Under the pieces are notes generated by a model that saw nothing but the letters and a program-made list of their open reading frames with translations, was not told the origin of the DNA and did not search any database. Shown piece by piece: positions 35,250 through 43,257 of a stretch of 64,000 nucleotides of DNA. Both the position numbers and the translations under genes were made by a program. The DNA comes from Pelomicrobium methylotrophicum. Lineage in GTDB: Bacteria; Pseudomonadota; Gammaproteobacteria; Burkholderiales; UBA6910. The DNA is taken from NCBI RefSeq assembly GCF_008014345.1, contig NZ_VPFL01000004.1:124001-188000 (forward strand), written 5' to 3'. Position 1 is the first letter of the stretch, and each line of letters starts with the position of its first letter.

Positions 35250-37595
35250 ATGCCGGAAACCTATCCGCATTTAACGCTCGTCCGCGAACAGCCGGTCAAT
35301 CCGCGCCGGTCACGACCGGCGCCCATTCGTGTGCGCGAGCCCGAGAACTGGCGAGCCTTCGGACGGGAGATGGGGCAGCGCCTGCAGATGGCGAGGAAGC
35401 GTGCTGCTGAGGCTGTCGGCGGATTTGACGAGCGGCGGCTTCTGAAACTCGAACTGGGAACGCCGCTTGATCCTGCTGAGTTCCAGAAGATTTCGCGCGG
35501 GATCGAAATTGTCAGCCAGGAAGACAAAACGGTCATCCTCGCCTTTGCAACGGAAGCAGCCCTGGGGGAATTCGAGGAGCGGCTGACGACACTGGCCGAG
35601 GGAGGGAGGCCGACCTATCGAAACGTGCTTTTCGCGCTCAAGGGATTCGACCACTGGACAGAGGACGATCGCAAGGGATGGGCGCTCAGGCAGGAAGGGT
35701 GGCCAGAGCAGGATCGGTTTGCACTGGACGTCGAGCTCTGGCCGGTCAGACCTGAGACGGAGCGAACGCAGTGTTGGCAATCCTTCGAGGCGTGGCTGCG
35801 GAAAAATGGGATCGAGAAGCTCGACGACGTCAAGCAGGCACATCTCATCTTATACCGCGTGCGGGCCGACCGGCAGCAAGCTTCGTTGCTGTTGCGGCAT
35901 CGAGACGTGCGCCTCGTGGATCTACCGCCGCGCTACGCGCTGGAAGTGAGCCTCTTGCAAACGGACATCCAGGATATTCCACCCGTTACGTCACCATCAG
36001 CTGACGCACCGGGCATTGCTGTGCTCGACAGTGGGCTGACGACCGGACATCCGCTGCTCGCACCGGCGGTTGGCGATGCGCAGAGCTTCATCCCAGGCCT
36101 CGGTCCGGATGACCAGAACGGCCACGGCACCCTGGTTGCAGGGATAGCGTTGTATGGCGATGTCGAGGAAAAGTTAAGGGCACGAATCTTCACGCCGACG
36201 CTGCGCCTGTATAGCGGCCGAATCCTGGATGCAAACAATGCCAGCGATGACAAGCTGATCGAGAACCAAGTGGAAACGGCCGTCCGCTATTTTCACAGTG
36301 AGTATGGCTGCCGCGTCTTCAACCTGTCTTACGGCGATCGTCGCAAGCCGTATCTTGGCCGCCATGTCCGTGGTCTGGCGGTCACTGTGGACATGCTCAC
36401 CCGCGAGCTTGGCGTCCTGTTCGTCGTGCCGACCGGCAATTTCGAGGGCACCGATACGATTCCAGCCGACTGGCGAAACGACTATCCCGACTACCTCTTG
36501 ACGCGCGAGGCTGCGTTGCTGGACCCGGCACCGGCACTCAATGCGCTAACCGTTGGCAGCCTCGCACGGTGGGATGCGACCTTTAATACGCAACGCTACC
36601 AGCATGACGCGGCCGAGCAGCCGATCGCGAGGCATGATCAGCCTTCGCCATTCACTCGATCAGGTCCATCGGTAAGCGGGGCGATCAAGCCGGAACTGGT
36701 TGCCTATGGAGGGAACTGGGCGGTCAATCTGGGTGTGGCCAACCAATGGATACATCGGCAAGGTCTCGGTGAACTTTCTACCTGCAAGGACTTTGCCAGC
36801 GGGCGCCTTTTTGCCGAAGAAGCGGGGACGAGTTTTGCAGCGCCGCACATAGCGCACCTTGCCGCGCGAGTCTTAATTGAGTATCCACAAGCCGATCCGA
36901 ATCTGTTGCGGGCCTTGCTCTGCGCGCATGCGCGCTGGCCGGATTCGTGCGAGACGTTGCTCCCTGACAAGGCCAAACGCCTGCGCCTGTGCGGTTACGG
37001 CAAAGTCCAAGAGAGTGGTCTGGAACGCTCCACCGATCAGGAGGTCACGCTCGTAGCCACCGATAAGATCCCCGACCGCCACCACCATTTCTACGAGATC
37101 CCACTCCCCGCCGAATTTCTCGAAGGCCGGCAGCGAACGCGGGAGATCACGGTTGCGCTTGCGTACAGCCCAGCGGTGCGTACGACTCGGATCGCTTACA
37201 AGAGCCTCCAGATGGAGTTCCGTCTTGTGTGGGCGGGTGACCTAAGCCACGTGAGCAAGATGTTCAACGCCGCGACTTCGCGGGATGATTACCAGCGCAT
37301 TCCAGAAGCGAATGGTGCCCGTATTGGTACCCGAAATCGGAGTGCGGGCACTGTTCAGGTGGATACTTGGACCTTGCGCCGAACCAATGCGCAACGCCGT
37401 GCACAGAAGCTTTTCGTCGTTGTAACACGCATTGATGAAAGCTGGGGTCGCGAGTTGACCTTCACTGAGGAGCCGTATGCCTTGGTCGTCACTCTCCGTG
37501 ACCGGGAGAACGCGGAAGCCCGCCTGTACAGCCATGTGCAGCAACGTCTTGCGCAGCGTGAACGTGAGCGCGTCCGTGTTCGCGCTGGTCGATGA
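35250..37595 (+). CDS. Cytoplasmic subtilisin-like (S8) serine protease
   Basis: 781 residues with no signal peptide. The catalytic triad is Asp260 (IAVLDSGL), His292 (NGHGTLVAG) and Ser528 (EEAGTSFAAPH), with the oxyanion Asn397 (VPTGNFEG). A 250-residue N-terminal extension and a 200-residue C-terminal beta-rich domain flank the protease. Because it is intracellular and sits between mod and res genes, a role in infection-triggered proteolysis is an attractive inference. Res follows after 34 bases on the same strand. Confidence 0.88.
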   Translation: MPETYPHLTLVREQPVNPRRSRPAPIRVREPENWRAFGREMGQRLQMARKRAAEAVGGFDERRLLKLELGTPLDPAEFQKISRGIEIVSQEDKTVILAFATEAALGEFEERLTTLAEGGRPTYRNVLFALKGFDHWTEDDRKGWALRQEGWPEQDRFALDVELWPVRPETERTQCWQSFEAWLRKNGIEKLDDVKQAHLILYRVRADRQQASLLLRHRDVRLVDLPPRYALEVSLLQTDIQDIPPVTSPSADAPGIAVLDSGLTTGHPLLAPAVGDAQSFIPGLGPDDQNGHGTLVAGIALYGDVEEKLRARIFTPTLRLYSGRILDANNASDDKLIENQVETAVRYFHSEYGCRVFNLSYGDRRKPYLGRHVRGLAVTVDMLTRELGVLFVVPTGNFEGTDTIPADWRNDYPDYLLTREAALLDPAPALNALTVGSLARWDATFNTQRYQHDAAEQPIARHDQPSPFTRSGPSVSGAIKPELVAYGGNWAVNLGVANQWIHRQGLGELSTCKDFASGRLFAEEAGTSFAAPHIAHLAARVLIEYPQADPNLLRALLCAHARWPDSCETLLPDKAKRLRLCGYGKVQESGLERSTDQEVTLVATDKIPDRHHHFYEIPLPAEFLEGRQRTREITVALAYSPAVRTTRIAYKSLQMEFRLVWAGDLSHVSKMFNAATSRDDYQRIPEANGARIGTRNRSAGTVQVDTWTLRRTNAQRRAQKLFVVVTRIDESWGRELTFTEEPYALVVTLRDRENAEARLYSHVQQRLAQRERERVRVRAGR

Positions 37596-37629
37596 CTAAG
37601 CCTGGAGTAAATCGAACCGAATTTAAGCC

Positions 37630-40608
37630 ATGAAGCTCCAATTTGACCCGAACCAGAAATACCAGATCGACGCCATCGCGGCGGTGGCTGATCTCTTCGA
37701 CGGCCAGCCGCAGGGTGAGCCGGAGTATGCGGTCATCAAGTCCACCGGAGCCGGAGACTTGCTTTCAGGTCAGGAGCAGACCGAGCTGGGCGTAGGCAAC
37801 CGGCTGCTGCTCAATGAGGACAAGCTGCGCGCCAATACGCGCAATGTGCAGGAACGCAACGATATCGAGGTAGATGACCCCAACGCTCCGCTCGAAGCCT
37901 GGGACGTTTTCGATGCGCCCGCCAACCTCGCGCGTCGCTGCCCGCACTTTTCGGTGGAGATGGAGACGGGGACGGGCAAGACCTATGTCTACCTGCGCAC
38001 GATTTTCGAACTGGCAACACGCTATGGCTTTCGGAAGTTCGTGATCGTGGTGCCGAGTGTCGCGATCCGCGAAGGGGTGCTCAAGAACATCGAGCTCACC
38101 GCCGAGCACTTCCGCGCGCTTTACAACAACCTGCCGTTCGAGCACTTTGTCTATGACGCGAAGCGCGTGAGTCGGCTGCGGCAGTTCGCGCTCGCCAACA
38201 CCGTGCAGATCTTGGTCATCAACATCGACGCTTTCCGCAAGAACTTCGCCGGCACCGAGGTCGAGCGGAAAAGCAACGTCATCTACAAGGAAAGCGATAA
38301 ACTCTCCGGCCGGCAGCCCATCGAATTCGTGCAAGCGGCGCGGCCGATCGTGATCATCGACGAGCCGCAGAGTGTCGATTCCACCGACAAGGCGCAGGAG
38401 GCGATCAAGGCGCTGAATCCCTTGTGCACGCTGCGCTACTCGGCCACGCACCGCAACCCGTACAACCTGGTGTATCGGCTCGATCCGGTGCGGGCCTTCG
38501 AGCTGAAGCTGGTCAAGAGAATCGTGGTGGCGTCCGCAGTGGCGGAAGGGGGCGAGAACGAGGCGTTCGTGCGCGCGGAGGCCATCGACAACAAGAACGG
38601 CATCAAGGCGAAGCTCCGGATTCACGTGCAAACCAGCGACGGCCCCAAGGAAAAGAGCGTCACGGTCAAGCTCGGTTCCGACCTCTTCGCGCTATCTAAT
38701 GAACGTGAGGCGTATCGGACGGGCTACGAGGTCACTGAAATCAATGCCGAGCCCGGCAATGAATTTGTCCGCTTATCGAGCGGGCGCGTTTTGCGCCTGG
38801 GCGAGCAGCTCGGTGGTTTTCGCGAAGACCTGTGGCGTGCCCAGATCATGCACACAGTAAAGAAACACCTCGACCGTGAGCTGCAGCTTCAGGGCCGCGG
38901 CATCAAGGTGCTGTCGCTCTTTTTCATCGACCGCGTAGCCAACTACCGCGACTACGATGCCGACGGCAGACCGATCAAGGGCAAGTTTGCCGCGCACTTC
39001 GAGGAGGTGCTCACCGAATTCGCCAAGGACCCACGCTATGCCGGCCTTTCCTGGCTCAGGCTACCCGTCGAGAGACTGCACAATGGCTATTTTGCGCAGG
39101 ACAAAAAGGGTGTACTCAAGGACACCCGCGGCGACACCCAAGCCGACGAGGAGGTGTACAACCTGATCATGAAGGACAAGGAACGGCTGCTGTCGCTCGA
39201 CGAACCGCTGCGCTTCATCTTCAGCCACTCCGCGTTGCGCGAGGGCTGGGACAACCCCAACGTGTTCCAGATCTGCACGCTGAACGAAACGCGCAGTGCA
39301 GTGAAGAAGCGCCAGGAGATCGGGCGCGGATTGCGGCTGCCCGTCGATCAAAACGGCCGGCGAGTGTTCGACGAATCCATCAACACGCTCTACATCATGG
39401 CCAACGAGAGCTATGAGGACTTCGCCCGGGCACTCCAGACCGAGTACGAAGAGGACTGCGGCGTCACCTTCGGCAAGGTGCCGATCACTGCGCTGGCCAG
39501 GCTGGAGCGCGTCGTGGATGGGGAATCGCGTCCGATCGGGCGCGAAGGTGCGGAGGCGATTAAGCAGGCGCTGGTGGCGCAGCAAATGCTGGACGCCGAC
39601 GGCCGGCTGCTGCCGAACTTCGACCCGCAGCGCCCGGGGTTTGAGCTACAACTCCCCGCGGATTACGTGGAGCTTGCGCCCGCCGTGGTGGATCTGCTGT
39701 CCTCTTACCGCATCGAGCGCCACGTCCGCCGCGAACGCGACGAGGCAGTCGCCAGCCTCAAAAAAGAAGTCCTGCTCACACCGGAGTTTCAGGCCTTGTG
39801 GGAGCGCATCAAACCCAAGACGCAGTACCGTGTGGAATTTTCCACCGAGGAGCTGGTGCGCCGCGCAGCGGAGGCCATCCGCAAGATGGAAAAAATCGAT
39901 CCGCCCCGTGTGCGAGTGATTGCCGGCCAGCTCGACATTCGCCGGGGCGGGGTCGAAGGCCGTGCCTTGAGTGTGGCGGAGGAGCAGGCTACCTATGGTC
40001 CGGTAACCGTACCGGACTTGCTTGCGTACCTGCAAGGCGAGACGGAACTCACCCGCGCTACCTTGGTGCGCATCCTCAAGGAATCCGGTCGTCTGGCGGA
40101 GTTTTTCAACGACCCGCAGCGCTTTCTCGATACGGTGGTTCGCCTGATCAAACACGAGCTCCATCGGCTTCTCGTTGACGGCATCAAGTATGAAAAGATC
40201 GGCGGCACGGGCCCCGAAGCGGAATGGGAGATGGCGCTGTTCAAAAACGAGGAGCTAGTGGATTACCTAAGCTCATTGCAGGTCCAGAAGTCCCTCTACG
40301 ACCGTGTGCCCTACGACTCCGACGTCGAGCGGGAGTTTGCGCGCAGGCTCGACGAGCGTGAAGACATCAAGCTGTTCGTCAAACTGCCACGCTGGTTCAC
40401 AGTGGATACACCCGTCGGCGAATACAACCCGGACTGGGCCATCGTCAAGCACGATGATGAAACGGTCTATCTGGTGCGAGAAACCAAGAGTACGAAAGAC
40501 TTCCTCAAACTTCGGACGGAAGAGGCGGACAAGGTCCGCTGCGGCATGCGGCACTTCGAAGCGCTCGCGGTGCCCTTCGCCGTGGTCACAAGTGCTGAGC
40601 AAGTGTAG
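37630..40608 (+). CDS. Type III restriction enzyme Res-like helicase/nuclease
   Basis: 992 residues. Walker A METGTGKT (~112-119), the DExx box IVIIDEPQSVD (~239-249), motif III SATHRNPYN, and second-domain motifs FSHSALREGWDNPNVFQI and QEIGRGLRLP belong to superfamily 2 Res subunits. The C-terminal PD-(D/E)XK nuclease is NPDWAIV followed by LVRETKST (~932-951). With the Mod gene upstream this makes a complete type III R-M pair, but with an AAA-subtilase pair between the two subunits. Confidence 0.92.
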   Translation: MKLQFDPNQKYQIDAIAAVADLFDGQPQGEPEYAVIKSTGAGDLLSGQEQTELGVGNRLLLNEDKLRANTRNVQERNDIEVDDPNAPLEAWDVFDAPANLARRCPHFSVEMETGTGKTYVYLRTIFELATRYGFRKFVIVVPSVAIREGVLKNIELTAEHFRALYNNLPFEHFVYDAKRVSRLRQFALANTVQILVINIDAFRKNFAGTEVERKSNVIYKESDKLSGRQPIEFVQAARPIVIIDEPQSVDSTDKAQEAIKALNPLCTLRYSATHRNPYNLVYRLDPVRAFELKLVKRIVVASAVAEGGENEAFVRAEAIDNKNGIKAKLRIHVQTSDGPKEKSVTVKLGSDLFALSNEREAYRTGYEVTEINAEPGNEFVRLSSGRVLRLGEQLGGFREDLWRAQIMHTVKKHLDRELQLQGRGIKVLSLFFIDRVANYRDYDADGRPIKGKFAAHFEEVLTEFAKDPRYAGLSWLRLPVERLHNGYFAQDKKGVLKDTRGDTQADEEVYNLIMKDKERLLSLDEPLRFIFSHSALREGWDNPNVFQICTLNETRSAVKKRQEIGRGLRLPVDQNGRRVFDESINTLYIMANESYEDFARALQTEYEEDCGVTFGKVPITALARLERVVDGESRPIGREGAEAIKQALVAQQMLDADGRLLPNFDPQRPGFELQLPADYVELAPAVVDLLSSYRIERHVRRERDEAVASLKKEVLLTPEFQALWERIKPKTQYRVEFSTEELVRRAAEAIRKMEKIDPPRVRVIAGQLDIRRGGVEGRALSVAEEQATYGPVTVPDLLAYLQGETELTRATLVRILKESGRLAEFFNDPQRFLDTVVRLIKHELHRLLVDGIKYEKIGGTGPEAEWEMALFKNEELVDYLSSLQVQKSLYDRVPYDSDVEREFARRLDEREDIKLFVKLPRWFTVDTPVGEYNPDWAIVKHDDETVYLVRETKSTKDFLKLRTEEADKVRCGMRHFEALAVPFAVVTSAEQV

Positions 40609-40800
40609 ACCACTCACCGCCTTCCCGAGGACAAGTTCGAACCCGCTTTCCGCGGCTTGCTCGAGCGGCTCTTCGTGGAGCGGATGGAGAGTAACGAGGA
40701 GATCTTCGTGCGCTACATGAACGACCTGCCGTTCCGCGACGTGGTGAGCGCCTGGATGGCCGCCGAGGCGTACAAGCGGTTGCGGGCGGGCGGAAACTAA
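40609..40800 (+). pseudogene. Relic: probable C-terminal end of an HsdR-like subunit
   Basis: Directly after the Res stop, 63 codons in the same frame read through LPEDKFEPAFRGLLERLFVE and ERMESNEEIFVRYMNDLPF to AEAYKRLRAGGN and a stop. The pattern (LLER.F, EEIFVRYMND, AAEAYKRLR) is that of the extreme C-terminus of large restriction helicases of the HsdR type. There is no start codon with a ribosome binding site. It is not part of Res, which ends normally. The 300 bases after it hold no gene I recognise. Confidence 0.5.
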
Positions 40801-41110
40801 ACGGACATCACGCCGGAGGCACTCGGCCCGGGCGATGCGACGACGGTGAGGCGAAAAACCTCGCAGGAATACCTCTGAAAAGAGCGACCGAATCCTTCGG
40901 TAGGTGGCGTTCGAAAGGCCCGGAAGGCGCGATGCGGCCTGCATGGCGCAGGCAGAGGTCGCCTTAGCCTGACGGGAGTTGATCGGCTGGCGCACCGCCC
41001 ACGGCCCGGACATCAGGCCCGACACGCCCGCGGCCGAGCCGCCCGGCGCAGGTCGGGCCGCGGTAACGAATAACCGGCTTCGCTTCTAGGCGAGCGATCG
41101 GCCGACACCG

Positions 41111-41196
41111 AGGCTTGCAATCAGCCGATACGCAAGGTTGCAATCAGCCGGAACATAAGGTTGCGATCAGCCGGACGTGAAGGTTACAATCAGCCG
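41111..41196. repeat. Four 23-24 base tandem repeats ending at the ATPase start codon
   Basis: AGG(C)TTGCAATCAGCCG occurs at 41111, 41135, 41158 and 41181, the third with GCGATCAGCCG and the fourth with TTACAATCAGCCG. Spacers between cores are 6-7 bases and variable. The fourth copy ends at 41196, one base before the ATG of the DUF4143 ATPase. The AGGTT at the start of the last copy is at ribosome-binding distance. The array could be an autoregulatory operator or translational control region. Confidence 0.75.
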
Positions 41197-42444
41197 ATGG
41201 CGGAAACGGCGCTCTACCCTCGCTTCGCCGCCGAGCGGCTGACCGAGGCACTCGAGGATTCCCCGGCGGTGCTGATCCACGGCCCGCGGCAGAGCGGCAA
41301 GACAACGCTGGCGCAGCGCGTCGGCGGACGCGTGGGTTACGCGTACCTGAGCTTCGACGACGAGGCCGTCCGCACCGCCGCGACCACCGACCCGGTCGGC
41401 TTCGTCGCCGATCTGCCCCCGCGCGCGATTTTGGACGAGGTGCAGCACGTGCCGCACTTGTTCGTCACGCTGAAGGCGGCGATCGACCGCGACCGGCGGC
41501 CCGGGCGCTTTCTCTTGACGGGATCGACCAACGTCCTGTTATTGCCCAAGTTGAGCGATTCGCTCGCCGGTCGCATGGCGATCGTGCGCCTGCACCCGCT
41601 CGCACAGTGCGAGCTCGAAGGCAAGCGGCCGTCATTCCTCGAAAGGCTGTTGGGCGCTGGCTTCAAGGTGCGCCCGTTCGAGCGCCTCGGCGCACTCTTG
41701 CCGGAGCGCATAGCGGCCGGCGGCTATCCCGCGGCGCTCAAGCTTCCGGCCGGCCGGCGGCGCGCCTGCTGGTACGAGGCGTACATCGAAACGATCGTGC
41801 AACGCGACGTGCGCGAACTCAGCCGTATTGCCTCTCTCGACGTGATGCCGCGCCTGCTCGCTGCGGCTGCCGCCCAGACCGCGCGCCTGGTCAATGTCTC
41901 GGATCTCGCGGCGCCATTTTCGCTCAGCCGGCCGACGATCCGCGATTACCTGACGCTGCTCGCGCGCGTGTTTCTGCTGGAAGAACTACCGCCATGGCAT
42001 GCCAACCGCTTGAGCCGGCTCGTGAAGACGCCGAAGCTGCATCTGGGCGACACGGGGCTCGCCTGTGCGCTGCTCGGCGCCGACGCGAAAGCGCTCTGGG
42101 CGGACCGTGCGCTATTCGGACAACTACTCGAGACCTTCGTTTTCCAGGAGCTCAAGCGACAGGCGAGCTGGCATGAACATGCGCTCGCGTTTTACCATTT
42201 TCGCGATCGCGACGGCTACGAAGTGGACATCGTGATCGAACAGGGCGCGCACGCGGTGGCGGGAATCGAGGTCAAAGCGGCGGCCACGGTGACTGCCGCC
42301 GACTTTCGCGGCCTGCGCAAGCTCAAGGATGCCGCCGGCCGGCGCTTCGCCTGCGGCGCCGTGCTCTACGACGGCACGATGAGCCTCGCGTTCGGCGATT
42401 CGCTCTACGCCGTGCCGATCCGCGCGCTGTGGGAGGGCGCGTGA
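41197..42444 (+). CDS. AAA_14/DUF4143 ATPase (copy 1)
   Basis: 415 residues. Walker A GPRQSGKTT (29-37), Walker B AILDEVQH (77-84), sensor LLTGSTN, then a helical region and the DUF4143 nuclease-like C-terminus with GYEVDIVIEQ and AGIEVKAAA, a PD-(D/E)XK-like arrangement. These ATPases are widespread in bacteria and archaea and mostly uncharacterised; they often travel with toxin-antitoxin and R-M genes. The start is fixed by the repeat array that ends directly before it. It is only distantly related to copy 2 at 43258. Confidence 0.85.
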   Translation: MAETALYPRFAAERLTEALEDSPAVLIHGPRQSGKTTLAQRVGGRVGYAYLSFDDEAVRTAATTDPVGFVADLPPRAILDEVQHVPHLFVTLKAAIDRDRRPGRFLLTGSTNVLLLPKLSDSLAGRMAIVRLHPLAQCELEGKRPSFLERLLGAGFKVRPFERLGALLPERIAAGGYPAALKLPAGRRRACWYEAYIETIVQRDVRELSRIASLDVMPRLLAAAAAQTARLVNVSDLAAPFSLSRPTIRDYLTLLARVFLLEELPPWHANRLSRLVKTPKLHLGDTGLACALLGADAKALWADRALFGQLLETFVFQELKRQASWHEHALAFYHFRDRDGYEVDIVIEQGAHAVAGIEVKAAATVTAADFRGLRKLKDAAGRRFACGAVLYDGTMSLAFGDSLYAVPIRALWEGA

Positions 42445-42515
42445 TGGTGCCCGCCTTCACCGAATCCACCGTCGAACAGGCCGCCCTTGCCTGGCTGGAA
42501 TTCCTCAGCTGGGAG
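42444..42515 (+). pseudogene. Relic: N-terminal end of hsdR
   Basis: The ATG at 42444 overlaps the ATPase stop and reads MVPAFTESTVEQAALAWLEF. That is the standard first segment of type I HsdR subunits (FTES.VE.AALAWLE.LG). Similarity ends after about 24 codons, and the frame then runs into unrelated sequence. With the HsdR-like C-terminal relic at 40609, this indicates that a type I restriction gene was lost by rearrangement. Confidence 0.6.
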
Positions 42516-42564
42516 ACCAAGCATCGCCCGCAAAGCGTCGCTGCCTGGTCGGAATCCATGAAGT

Positions 42565-43017
42565 ATGCCCACTGTGGCACAGTCGGATTGCAACGTGGCA
42601 GTTCTGGCACGGCGATGCACGAACACGTGGATCGTTCCACGGCAGTGCGGGGCTTTCATAAACACTTTCGCAATTGCCCGAGTAAAGGAGATCGGTCCGG
42701 AAACGCGATTCGACGCCGCCTACCGCGCGATCACCCAGATTGGTCTGGCGGCACTCATGATCCACGGTTTCCGGCCGGATACGAACCGTCCCGGCCATCA
42801 TGCAACGATCATCCAAACGCTGTCCCTCACGCTGGGCATGCCTTCGAAACGGCTGATGGTTCTCGATACACTGCGGCGCAAGCGCAACCTCGCCGACTAT
42901 ACAGGTGAAGACATTGACGAGGCGTCCGTGGCGGCGTACATCGCCGAAGCCGCGCACTTGCTCGAAGCAGCGGTTGCCTCGATCCGACGTCACCGACCCG
43001 ATCTCGCGATCGAATGA
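42565..43017 (+). CDS. HEPN domain protein (SAV_6107-like), N-terminus probably replaced
   Basis: 150 residues. From about residue 43 the sequence follows the HEPN_SAV_6107 pattern: EIGPETRFDAAYRAITQIG, RPDTNRPGHHATIIQTL, and LDTLRRKRNLADYTGEDIDE. The HEPN catalytic motif normally reads R-x4-6-H; here RKRNLADY has Tyr at the His position, as in several members of this group, so RNase activity is uncertain. The first ~40 residues do not resemble the family and lie at the hsdR relic junction, so the gene may be 5' recombined and its true start is unclear. Confidence 0.6.
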   Translation: MPTVAQSDCNVAVLARRCTNTWIVPRQCGAFINTFAIARVKEIGPETRFDAAYRAITQIGLAALMIHGFRPDTNRPGHHATIIQTLSLTLGMPSKRLMVLDTLRRKRNLADYTGEDIDEASVAAYIAEAAHLLEAAVASIRRHRPDLAIE

Positions 43018-43198
43018 CGATAGTCCGATCAAAGTTTGCCGAATCCGACGCCGAAGGCGCCGCCCGTACGCTCTCGCTGGCCCCGGACGCGCAGGGATAC
43101 AACACCCTCGTACTCGGCTGGCCGGAGAAGCGGTTCGACTCGGGCGTAAAATCCACCCAAAGCAGCTCTCCTTCGCACCTCCCTCAACTCGCCATGAA

Positions 43199-43252
43199 TT
43201 CTCCTTATGTCAAGGAGAAGAAAATGCTAATTTCTCCTTACCACAAGGAGAA
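43199..43252. promoter_or_regulatory. Twin palindromes that pair the ribosome binding site of the second DUF4143 ATPase
   Basis: TTCTCCTT-N5-AAGGAGAA occurs twice, at 43199-43219 and 43232-43252, 33 bases apart. In the second copy the right arm AAGGAG is the ribosome binding site for the GTG at 43258. In the first copy the same arm lies six bases ahead of an ATG at 43224 that opens a frame beginning MLISPYHKEK. In RNA each left arm would pair with and mask the AAGGAG. Equally, the pair could be a dimeric protein operator. Confidence 0.7.
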
Positions 43253-43257
43253 GTGTC

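Noticed and set aside
41111-41196. CRISPR array
   Set aside because: Repeats of about 16-17 bases with 6-7 base gaps are outside the CRISPR range, spacers are not of uniform length, and no cas genes are present.
43014-43257. Protein-coding gene overlapping the HEPN stop and the palindromes
   Set aside because: The peptide has no recognisable pattern and runs through the hairpins into the ATPase gene in another frame; at most a leader peptide from ATG 43224.
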